Shown here one piece after another: positions 50,868-57,904 of a DNA stretch of 64,000 nucleotides. The stretch is from Pseudomonadota bacterium. GTDB lineage: Bacteria; Chloroflexota; UBA5177; JAJPKF01. Made by a program: the position numbers and the translations under genes. The notes under the pieces are model-generated. The model was not told the origin of the DNA. It made no database searches and worked only from the letters and a program-made list of their open reading frames with translations. The DNA lies in NCBI GenBank assembly GCA_021323865.1, contig JAJPKF010000025.1:1-64000 (forward strand). Reading direction: 5' to 3'. Position 1 is the stretch's first letter. Every line of letters begins with the position of its first letter.

Positions 50868-52018
50868 CGGACCGAATCTATCTCGATCACGCCGCCACCA
50901 CACCCATGCGGCGAGAGGTGCTGGAGGCCATGTTCCCCTACTTCCAGCAGGTGTTCGGGAACCCGTCCAGCGTTCATGCCCTCGGTGCGGAGGCGGCCGT
51001 GGCGCTGACCGAAGCGCGCACGGAGGTCGCCGAGGTGCTTGGTTGCCTTCCCGATGAGGTCGTCTTCACCTCCGGGGGGACGGAGTCCGACAACCTGGCA
51101 GTACTCGGGGCCGCCGAAGCCGGTCGCTCCCGGGGCAATCACGTGCTCCTCTCGGCCATCGAGCACGAGGCGGTGCTCGAAGCCGGCAGGGAGCTGCGCC
51201 GGCGGGGCTTCGACGTCGAGGAGGCGCCAGTTGACGCCTACGGCCGGGTGCATCCCACGACACTCGCGCAGATGGTCCGCAAGGAGACCATTCTCGTCTC
51301 CGTCATGTACGTGAACAACGAGATCGGCACCATCCAACCGATCGCCGACCTGAGGGCTGCCGTCCGGGAGCGCAACCCGGCGTCCCCGTTTCACACCGAC
51401 GCGGTCCAGGCCGCGGGCACCCTTCCGCTCGACGTCGATCATCTGGGCGTCGACCTCCTCTCGCTCTCCGCCCACAAGCTGTACGGTCCGCGAGGTGTGG
51501 GAGCGCTCTATGTCCGGCGTGGAACGGAGCTGTGGCCCACACTCCACGGCGGCGGGCAGGAGCGAGGCCTGCGTTCGGGGACCGAGAATGTTGCCGGGGC
51601 GGTCGGCCTGTCCCGCGCGCTCAGTCTGGCGGCTGCCGAACGGTCGGACGAGGCGCCCCGGCTGCGGCGCCTGAGCGGCGAGCTGATCGAACGCGTAACG
51701 GCCGGCTATTCCCGAATTCACCTCACCGGCCATCCCACCGAGCGCCTACCGGGACATGCCAGCTTCTATCTGGAGGATCGGAGCGGCGAGTCCGTGCTGG
51801 TCGAGCTGGACCGGCAGGGGATCAGCTGTTCCAGCGGCTCCGCCTGCCATGCGGGCCAGACTGACCCCTCACACGTCCTGCTGGCCATCGGACTCAGCCC
51901 CGAGCTGGCCCGCAACGGCCTGCGACTGACACTGGGTCGGCAGACTTCCGCGGAGAATGTGGCCGAGGCGACCGAACGCCTCCTGGCGATCCTGACCGAG
52001 CAGCCGCTGACCGTGTGA
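50864..52018 (+). CDS. nadS: Cysteine desulfurase (NadS-type)
   Basis: A 384-residue PLP enzyme of the NifS/IscS group that supplies sulfur for the NadA iron-sulfur cluster. Features: IYLDHAATTPMRREVLEAMF at the N-terminus, FTSGGTESDNLAVLGAAEAG, SAIEHEAVLEAG, FHTDAVQAAGTLPLDVDHLG, the PLP lysine in LLSLSAHKLYGPRGVGALYV near 203, and the active-site loop SSGSACHAGQTDPSHVL with the catalytic cysteine. The first ATG (50906) would delete the conserved YLDHAATTP strand. The frame reaches back only to a CTG overlapping the nadC stop (CTGA, 50864-50867), so I take CTG as start. mntP overlaps its 3' end. Confidence 0.94.
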   Translation: MTDRIYLDHAATTPMRREVLEAMFPYFQQVFGNPSSVHALGAEAAVALTEARTEVAEVLGCLPDEVVFTSGGTESDNLAVLGAAEAGRSRGNHVLLSAIEHEAVLEAGRELRRRGFDVEEAPVDAYGRVHPTTLAQMVRKETILVSVMYVNNEIGTIQPIADLRAAVRERNPASPFHTDAVQAAGTLPLDVDHLGVDLLSLSAHKLYGPRGVGALYVRRGTELWPTLHGGGQERGLRSGTENVAGAVGLSRALSLAAAERSDEAPRLRRLSGELIERVTAGYSRIHLTGHPTERLPGHASFYLEDRSGESVLVELDRQGISCSSGSACHAGQTDPSHVLLAIGLSPELARNGLRLTLGRQTSAENVAEATERLLAILTEQPLTV

Positions 52019-52608
52019 CGTCTGCGGCAGCAGACCGGCGAATCGCGACTCTCGACGTGGCGGAAGGCGTGGCGCATATCTGGAAGCTCGTCGCATTGGT
52101 TCTGACTCTGGGCCTGGATACCCTGGCCGCCTCCGCCGCCATCGGGGCGAGTGGCCGGGGGCGCAGCGGGTGGCAACTTGCCCTCCGCTTCGCCGCCGCC
52201 GAAGCCGTCATGGCATCCATCGGCCTGGTGGCGGGCTACCAGATCGCGATGCGAGCCGCCCGACCGGCCGGCTGGATCGGCGGTGGACTGCTGGTTGCAA
52301 TCGGCGTCTGGATGCTGATCGAAGCGATAACCGGCCGCGACCAGGCGGGCGAGGCAGGGCGCATCGGATTGATGGCGGTCTTGTCGGTGAGCATCGATGA
52401 GCTGGCGGCGGGAGCCGCGTTCGGGCTGATCGGAGCGTCTCCTCTCCTGGCGGTTGTGCTCATCGCCCTTCAGTCGGTCGCGTTCACGTTCATCGGACTG
52501 CGGGTGGGAAGCGTCGTGGGAAGACGGCTCGGAAACGCCGCGGAGCCGGTCGGGGCCGCCATCTTCCTGTTCCTGGGAGCGTTGGTGCTCTCCCGGATCG
52601 TGTCCTGA
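52015..52608 (+). CDS. mntP: MntP-like manganese efflux pump
   Basis: A 197-residue six-helix membrane protein of the MntP/DUF204 family. Two homologous halves show the acidic motifs: LGLDTLAASAAIGASGRGRS near residue 33 and VSIDELAAGAAFGLIGASPL near residue 125. These Asp residues within helices are essential in MntP proteins exporting Mn2+. GTG 52015 overlaps the nadS stop (GTGA), so it is translated as the last gene of the NAD operon, a linkage I do not know as standard. An 80-bp piece of its 3' half is repeated downstream at 53125. No manganese riboswitch (yybP-ykoY) is visible. Confidence 0.9.
   Translation: MTSAAADRRIATLDVAEGVAHIWKLVALVLTLGLDTLAASAAIGASGRGRSGWQLALRFAAAEAVMASIGLVAGYQIAMRAARPAGWIGGGLLVAIGVWMLIEAITGRDQAGEAGRIGLMAVLSVSIDELAAGAAFGLIGASPLLAVVLIALQSVAFTFIGLRVGSVVGRRLGNAAEPVGAAIFLFLGALVLSRIVS
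52477..52556 (+). repeat. Direct repeat copy 1 (within mntP)
   Basis: This 80-bp segment of mntP recurs at 53125-53203 with one single-base deletion and two substitutions near its left end. The right-hand copy is frameshifted, so it is a non-functional duplicate of the mntP sequence. Confidence 0.85.
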
Positions 52609-52751
52609 CCGAGGAGTGACTGGGGTCGACAAGCGATTCCATGGGAGGCTCGTCTCGTGACGGGCGCGGCCTTGTGACCGGTCATCCCACCGGCTGAACG
52701 ACCGGAGTAGCGGTCGCGTGAACGCGAGTCACGTCGTCCCTCTGAGCCCAG

Positions 52752-53083
52752 TTACGGCCGTGCGGCCGGGACTGTCAGCCCCTGCACGCCCCAGCATTGC
52801 AGGTCGCCGTTCTCATGCACCGCGCACAGATCTCCCGGCTCTTCGTCGTCTCCCACCCCACGCTGATCTCCTTGTACCTTCCGTATATCCAGGGATGGTA
52901 CTTGGTCAGGTTGTCCTGAAAGCAAGAGATGTGATGCGATGGTCGCAGCCCGCACACCGGTCCGTGGATGCCGCCCGGCTGCACGTCAATGAACTGGCCC
53001 TTCAAAGGCTGCGGTGTATGGCCGATGTAATCCTGCCCCCAGCACACGGCGTCCCCGTCCTGCCGCACTCCACAGGGCGACAC
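52752..53083 (-). pseudogene. RCC1/BNR-type repeat protein fragment
   Basis: On the minus strand one frame reads SPCGVRQDGDAVCWGQDYIG then VCGLRPSHHISCFQDNLTKY. After a frame change near 52840 another frame continues with LCAVHENGDLQCWGVQGL. The repeated pattern C-x-(V/L)-R/H-x-(D/N)-G-D-x-x-C-W-G is typical of RCC1-like repeats in secreted bacterial proteins. No start, signal peptide or full blade set is present. So it is the remnant of a longer propeller gene, with at least one frameshift. It is flanked by two copies of mntP sequence. Confidence 0.65.
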
Positions 53084-53124
53084 CGGTCCGAGTTGGCGAT
53101 TCGCTGATCGCCGGCCACCCGGGG

Positions 53125-53203
53125 GTCGCGTTCACCATCATCGGACTGCGGGTGGGAAGCGTCGTGGGAAGACGGCTCGGAACGCCGCGGAGCCGGTCGG
53201 GGC
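53125..53203 (+). repeat. Direct repeat copy 2 (truncated mntP tail)
   Basis: A 79-bp near-copy of mntP positions 52477-52556: identical over most of its length, with two substitutions (ACGTT to ACCAT region) and one deleted A in the AAACGCC stretch. It encodes no complete product. It marks the right border of the degraded region. Confidence 0.85.
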
Positions 53204-53316
53204 GTGCCGCAAGCGTACCAGCGTCCGGTCAGTCGCGTCAACCAGTGGCTGCCGGTTCGGGTAAAGACCACCCGTCATGCCGATTGTCGGAGCATGAAGC
53301 CGCGGCTGTGGGGACA

Positions 53317-54588
53317 CTAGGCCTGAACGGCCTCCACCGGCGGGTCCCGCCCGATGGGCCGCACCAGCAGCACCAGCGGGATGCCAAGGGCCTCGGCGAC
53401 CGCGCCGAAGACGATGACGCCCGAGAACCCCGTCGGACGGATCAGCAGCCCGGAGATCGCTCCGCCGAGGAAGACGCCCAGACTCGCCGTGGCAACCGAG
53501 AGCGACATGGCGGTCCCACGGTTGCCGGCCGTGCTGCGGCCGGCCATCTCCGTCAGCAGGCCGCTGGCGAAGAGCCCGGCGCCGATGCCGGTTCCGGCGC
53601 CGGCCGCGATCAACCAGAGGAGGTTGGTCGTCGGCACAAACGCCGCCAGGCCGATCATCGTCACGATGAGACCCAGCAGCATGGGTGTGCTGGTGCGCGT
53701 CCGGTCGGCCAGCATTCCACCGGGAAAGCGAAGCAGGACCACACCGACCGCGTCGGCACTGAAGAAGATGCCCGCATTGGGCCCGTGGGTGCGGGCCAGA
53801 ACCAGTGGAAGATACGCAACGATGCCGCCGAAGTACACGCCGTTGAGCATGTTCGCGGTCAGCGCGGGTGTCCAGCGGCGGTCGTAGCCGAAGCCCGGCG
53901 ACGGGGCCGGCGGCGTCACCTCGTCGGCTTTGGGCATACGTAGCAACCAGCTCACGATCGCGCTGCCCGCGCCGAGAAGGATGGTCGGCAGGAGAAGCCA
54001 GACGGGACCGCCATGCGCGTAGAGCACCAGCCCCAACGCCGGCCCGATCGCCAGCGGCGCGCTGCCCAACGTGGTCACGAGGCCCATGGCGATACCGGTC
54101 GCTCGCGGCGCCAGCAGCGGCACGGCGGCATACACGCTGGGGGTGACCAGCGCCGCCCCCATTCCCTGAAGCAGCTTGCCTGCCGTGATGGCGATCTCCA
54201 CCGGAAACGCCAGCATCACGGCCCCGGCACAGGCATAGAGGCAGGCGCCGGCCACCATGAACAGGCGCACACCCCGCCGGTTGAGGAGCGGTCCCACCGC
54301 CAGCGTCAGCATCAGGCCGGCGATGCTCCCTGAGCCGACGTCCAGACCGATACGGGCGACCGGTGCGCCCGAGTGGCGCAGATAGAGCGGCAGCGCGGAG
54401 CCGGTCAGGTAGAAGCTGAGCTGGGCAGAGAGCACCGCGGCGCCCGTGATGGCAAAGGCGGTCGGATGCTCGAGGGCGTCGCGGAAGCGGGGGCGATCCG
54501 GCTCAAGCCCAGCCGCGGTACTTACTTCGACCCCGAAAACGGGTGTGGTCGGGATCGACCAGCTTGGTCTCAGCCGCCGTCGGGACAC
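53317..54588 (-). CDS. Major facilitator superfamily transporter
   Basis: A 423-residue twelve-helix transporter. The N-terminal half includes LTGSALPLYLRHSGAPVARI, GPLLNRRGVRLFMVAGACLY (the loop 2-3 motif region G-x-L-x-x-R-x-G-x-R) and ALVTPSVYAAVPLLAPRATG. The C-terminal half has FFSADAGVGVVLLRFPGGML-like features, here FFSADAVGVVLLRFPGGMLA, with DRTRTS as the second half motif. A drug or metabolite exporter is the likely type; the substrate is unknown. The GTG start at 54588 lies inside the small gene 54503-54733, and the first 35 residues are poorly hydrophobic, so the true start may be later. It could be translationally linked to the small gene. Confidence 0.87.
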   Translation of the reverse strand: MSRRRLRPSWSIPTTPVFGVEVSTAAGLEPDRPRFRDALEHPTAFAITGAAVLSAQLSFYLTGSALPLYLRHSGAPVARIGLDVGSGSIAGLMLTLAVGPLLNRRGVRLFMVAGACLYACAGAVMLAFPVEIAITAGKLLQGMGAALVTPSVYAAVPLLAPRATGIAMGLVTTLGSAPLAIGPALGLVLYAHGGPVWLLLPTILLGAGSAIVSWLLRMPKADEVTPPAPSPGFGYDRRWTPALTANMLNGVYFGGIVAYLPLVLARTHGPNAGIFFSADAVGVVLLRFPGGMLADRTRTSTPMLLGLIVTMIGLAAFVPTTNLLWLIAAGAGTGIGAGLFASGLLTEMAGRSTAGNRGTAMSLSVATASLGVFLGGAISGLLIRPTGFSGVIVFGAVAEALGIPLVLLVRPIGRDPPVEAVQA

Positions 54589-54733
54589 CGGGGACCGGCA
54601 GCTTGGCCGGTGGCCGGACTGGCGGCAGCTGCGACCGCTCGGGTCGTTTCGGGTCCTGATGGAGCCCCGACTTCACCTCGACGCCGTCGGCCGTGGTCGG
54701 CTCGAACGGGATCTGTGACTGGTCGTCGGTCAC
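54503..54733 (-). CDS. Small Pro-rich hypothetical protein
   Basis: A 76-residue protein. GTG 54733 has GGGAGG 5 nt upstream, a strong site for such a short gene. The product begins MTDDQSQIPFEPTTADGVEV and has a PLP/PVRPPAKLPVPGVP central part; no hydrophobic helix or signal peptide. The sequence is acidic, then basic, with no known domain. It overlaps the annotated MFS start by 86 nt in another frame and ends shortly before that protein's first helix, so both may be coupled. Function unknown; moderate support from the ribosome site only. Confidence 0.5.
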   Translation of the reverse strand: MTDDQSQIPFEPTTADGVEVKSGLHQDPKRPERSQLPPVRPPAKLPVPGVPTAAETKLVDPDHTRFRGRSKYRGWA

Positions 54734-54858
54734 GCCGGCCTCCCGCGAATGCTCCTCTTATGCTATCCCGGTCCCCGTAGACTACAGTGGCCGCTGGGCG
54801 GCTCCTTCGGGCACGGCTGTCCCGCAAACGAAGCGAAACGAGGTGTGATCTGAACGGC

Positions 54859-55962
54859 ATGATCGCGCGGTCCCTGGCGGTGTTTGCCATGGGCGCCGCC
54901 GTATTGACCACCGGCGGCGTGCGCGTGCACTCATTCGCCAACAGCGGGACCGTGCTCCAGTCGGCCGTCTGGGGCAACACGGTCTTCTGGACCAAGACCT
55001 CACCACGTCCCCAGGGTGGCGCCGTGCCGGAGAGCCTCTTCGAGGCGCGGCTGGATCACTACTCGCCTCACAAGCGCTTCACGTTCTCCTCGGGCGCCAC
55101 CGTACAGGCCCTGCAGGCGTCCCAGGACTGGCTGTTGGCCCAGGTCACGGGTGGCCGCGGCTCCTCCGTGTGGGCCATGAATCGCACCACCGATCGGGCG
55201 CGCACGGTCGCCTTTCGGGCCAACAGCAGCAATGCCGCCGTGGAGAGCGTCTCCTTATCTCAGGACACCGCGGCGTTCGAGACGCTGACGCGGGTGGGTG
55301 GACATGGAACCGGGGCCGAGACCCAGTGGAAGCTGGCACTCCACGCCGTCACCCTCCCCAAGCGCGACCCCCGCGTCTTTCTCTCTCGCCTCACCGCCTG
55401 TCCACAGGGAATGGAGGCGCCTTCGCTCTCCACGACACTCTGGGTCGGCGCGCTTCGCAAGGGCTGCTCCAACCAGATGGACGTGTATGGCTACGATCCG
55501 GTCCAACGCCGGCTCACGATGCTGACCTCCAACCACGACTCCGGCGATGCGGTCACCAACGGCCAGTACGCCGCCTGGATTCAGTACAAGCCCGGTCACT
55601 TGACCCAACCACTCACGGGAAGGGTGGTGCTCCTCAACCTCGCCACACGCGTTCGCAGGGTGATCAGCGGCGCCCCGCCCGGTCTGGCGCGGGGATGCCG
55701 CGCCGGGTCCGGCGGCACCCAGGACAAGTGCGTCTCGGACCTGGGCATGACGGCCGACATCGTGTATTGGCTCAATGGGCGTGCACTGCCGGAGGCCTAC
55801 GATCTGAACACCTGTCACAGCTACATGGTTCCGGCCAACCATCTGCCGGAGCTAAACGGATTCGGCAGCGGCTCCGGACGGCGCTGGCCGTGGTCGAGTC
55901 AGGTCCTGCAGCCTCGACCGGGTCATCCCCGCTCCTGGCTGGTCGTGGCTCGCGTACCATGA
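54859..55962 (+). CDS. Secreted beta-propeller-like protein
   Basis: About 367 residues from ATG 54859, where a signal peptide begins (MIARSLAVFAMGAAVLTTGG); the frame is open earlier. The body has propeller-like repeats: SVWAMNRTTDRARTVAFRAN, MDVYGYDPVQRRLTMLTSNH, DAVTNGQYAAWIQYKPG and VVLLNLATRVRRVISG. Cysteines are frequent in the C-terminal half. It resembles the protein at 44353 in design (V-x-D/N-x-x-T-x-x-R-R plus W-I/V strands). No recognised ligand or enzyme motif. It is divergent from the small gene and followed 58 nt later by the second glycan locus. Confidence 0.75.
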   Translation: MIARSLAVFAMGAAVLTTGGVRVHSFANSGTVLQSAVWGNTVFWTKTSPRPQGGAVPESLFEARLDHYSPHKRFTFSSGATVQALQASQDWLLAQVTGGRGSSVWAMNRTTDRARTVAFRANSSNAAVESVSLSQDTAAFETLTRVGGHGTGAETQWKLALHAVTLPKRDPRVFLSRLTACPQGMEAPSLSTTLWVGALRKGCSNQMDVYGYDPVQRRLTMLTSNHDSGDAVTNGQYAAWIQYKPGHLTQPLTGRVVLLNLATRVRRVISGAPPGLARGCRAGSGGTQDKCVSDLGMTADIVYWLNGRALPEAYDLNTCHSYMVPANHLPELNGFGSGSGRRWPWSSQVLQPRPGHPRSWLVVARVP

Positions 55963-56020
55963 AGCCAACCCCAAGGACAGCCGTATCACCGGTCGAGATA
56001 TCGAATGAAGGGCGATCAGC

Positions 56021-57211
56021 ATGACCACCACCTCCCGGCCCGCAGTCTCTCGCGCGGATAACCCGCTCGCCTTCGCGCCCCCCGAGATCGACGAAGAGGA
56101 TGTCGAAGCCGTGGTCGAGGTGCTGCGATCCGGCTGGATCACCACCGGCCCGCGCACCCAGGAGTTCGAGCGGCGGATGGCGGAACGCGTGGGCGTCAGA
56201 CACGCGCTGGCGGTGAACTCGGCAACTGCCGCCCTGCACCTGGCGTTGGACGCCATCGGCCTGCGGCCAGAGGATGAGGTGATCGTTCCCACGCTGACCT
56301 TCACGGCGAGCGCGGAGGTGGTGCGCTACTTCGATGCGACGCCGGTGCTGGTGGACGTGGACCCGGTGACGCTTTGTCTGGACCCGGAAGCGGTAGCGGC
56401 GGCCATCACCCCACGCACGCGGGCCATCATGGCGGTCCATCTCGGCGGTCATGCCGCGCCCATGGACGAGCTGCGTGAGCTGGCCGGCCGACACGGCCTC
56501 GTTGTCATCGAGGACGCCGCCCACGGCTTTCCCGGAGCCTACCGTGGCCGACCCATCGGCACCCTGGGAGACCTGGCCGCGTATAGCTTCTACGCAACCA
56601 AGACCATCACCACGGCCGAGGGAGGCATGCTGCTGACCGACAATGACGCCTACGAGGACCGGGCCCGCGTCATGTGTCTGCACGGCATGAGCCGTGACTC
56701 CTGGAACCGCTACGGGGCCTCCGGCAGCTGGCGCTATGACGTTGTCGCGCCGGGCTTCAAATACAACATGACCGACATGGCTGCCGCCCTGGGCCTGTCC
56801 CAGCTGGCCAAAGCGGAGCGCATGCTCAGCCGCCGCATGGAGGTCGCGCGCCGCTACAGCGCGGCCTTCAAGTCCAGGCCGGAGCTACAGCCGCCGGCCG
56901 ATCTGCCTCATGTCCAGCACTCCTGGCATCTGTACATCCTGCGGCTTCACCCGGAGAACCTGCGGATCGGACGTGACCGCTTCGTGGAAGAGCTGCAGAC
57001 TCGCGGCATCGGCACCAGCGTCCACTTCATCCCGCTGCACACGTTCACCTACTACCGTCAGAGGTACGGCTTCCAGGACGGTATGTTCCCGGTGGCCATG
57101 GCGCAGTTCGAGCGCATGCTGTCTCTGCCCATTTACTCCAAAATGTCGGACGCCGACGTGGACGACGTGATCGACGCCGTCGGCGACATCGTGGAGCGGC
57201 ACCGGGCGTAG
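56021..57211 (+). CDS. DegT/DnrJ/EryC1/StrS aminotransferase
   Basis: A 396-residue PLP-dependent sugar aminotransferase, first gene of the second glycan locus. It shows AFAPPEIDEEDVEAVVEVLR and SGWITTGPRTQEFERRMAER at the N-terminus, VNSATAALHLALDAIGLRPE near residue 65, DEVIVPTLTFTASAEVVRYF, VIEDAAHGFPGAYRGRPIGT, and the PLP-lysine motif AYSFYATKTITTAEGGMLLT near 190. It would aminate a 4-keto nucleotide sugar produced by the dehydratase encoded at 57905, making a building block such as a bacillosamine-type amino sugar. That product is inferred from neighbours. Confidence 0.94.
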   Translation: MTTTSRPAVSRADNPLAFAPPEIDEEDVEAVVEVLRSGWITTGPRTQEFERRMAERVGVRHALAVNSATAALHLALDAIGLRPEDEVIVPTLTFTASAEVVRYFDATPVLVDVDPVTLCLDPEAVAAAITPRTRAIMAVHLGGHAAPMDELRELAGRHGLVVIEDAAHGFPGAYRGRPIGTLGDLAAYSFYATKTITTAEGGMLLTDNDAYEDRARVMCLHGMSRDSWNRYGASGSWRYDVVAPGFKYNMTDMAAALGLSQLAKAERMLSRRMEVARRYSAAFKSRPELQPPADLPHVQHSWHLYILRLHPENLRIGRDRFVEELQTRGIGTSVHFIPLHTFTYYRQRYGFQDGMFPVAMAQFERMLSLPIYSKMSDADVDDVIDAVGDIVERHRA

Positions 57212-57215
57212 ACCT

Positions 57216-57815
57216 GTGTACGAGGCCTGCAAACGGGACCTGGATCTCATCCTGGCCCTGTCAGCCTTGGTGCTCTCCTCCCCTGTCTGGCTGCTGGTCT
57301 CGGTCGCCATCCTCCTGACGTCGGGGCGTCCGGTGCTCTTTCGAGGTCGCAGGCTGGGCCGCGGCGGCCGCGAGTTTGGGATGTATAAGTTCCGCACCAT
57401 GCGACCCGGGGCCGAAACGATGGGACCGGGCATCACGGCGGCCGGCGATCCCAGGATCACTCCCCTGGGGCGGCTGCTGCGCCGCTCCAAGCTGGATGAG
57501 CTGCCCCAGCTGCTCAATGTCCTCGCGGGCGACATGAGCATGGTGGGGCCGCGACCGGAGGATCCACGCTACGCCGACGCCTATTCGGGCGAGAATGCCG
57601 TGATCCTGACCGTGCGTCCCGGCATCACCGGCCCCACGCAGCTCACCTACCGTCACGAGGAGCGCATGCTACGGGGCCAGGACGTGGACGCCGACTACCG
57701 CCGGCGGCTGCTACCGGCCAAGCTGCAGAGCGACCTGCGCTACGTCCGCAACCGGTCGCTTCGGGTCGACGTGCGCCTGATTCTCGCCACGGCGGCGAGA
57801 CTCTTCCGCTCCTAA
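57216..57815 (+). CDS. Phosphoglycosyltransferase (PglC/WcaJ C-terminal type)
   Basis: A 199-residue monotopic phosphoglycosyltransferase starting at GTG 57216, 4 nt after the aminotransferase. A single N-terminal re-entrant helix (DLILALSALVLSSPVWLLVS) is followed by RPVLFRGRRLGRGGREFGMY, KFRTMRPGAETMGPG, and the catalytic RRSKLDELPQLLNVLAGDMS with VGPRPEDPRYAD. A later PGITGPTQLTYRHEE completes the domain. The size matches PglC-like enzymes rather than the large WbaP type, so it likely initiates a glycan using the sugar made by its neighbours. The catalytic Asp-Glu dyad is intact. Confidence 0.93.
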   Translation: MYEACKRDLDLILALSALVLSSPVWLLVSVAILLTSGRPVLFRGRRLGRGGREFGMYKFRTMRPGAETMGPGITAAGDPRITPLGRLLRRSKLDELPQLLNVLAGDMSMVGPRPEDPRYADAYSGENAVILTVRPGITGPTQLTYRHEERMLRGQDVDADYRRRLLPAKLQSDLRYVRNRSLRVDVRLILATAARLFRS

Positions 57816-57904
57816 TGTGAGAGGATATATCGCTCCCTCCACCATCGTTCTTCTACCCCCTGGAGATACCCATCGGAACCGTAGTCGAGTGGCTTGAGGC
57901 GCAG

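Larger units (their letters stand above)
52609..53316. other. 708-nt region of degraded sequence
   Basis: No intact gene. It contains the RCC1-like pseudogene (52752-53083, minus), a truncated copy of the mntP tail (53125-53203), and short unassigned flanks. The arrangement looks like the scar of an insertion with duplication of neighbouring sequence. From 53204 to 53316 I see nothing. Confidence 0.6.
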
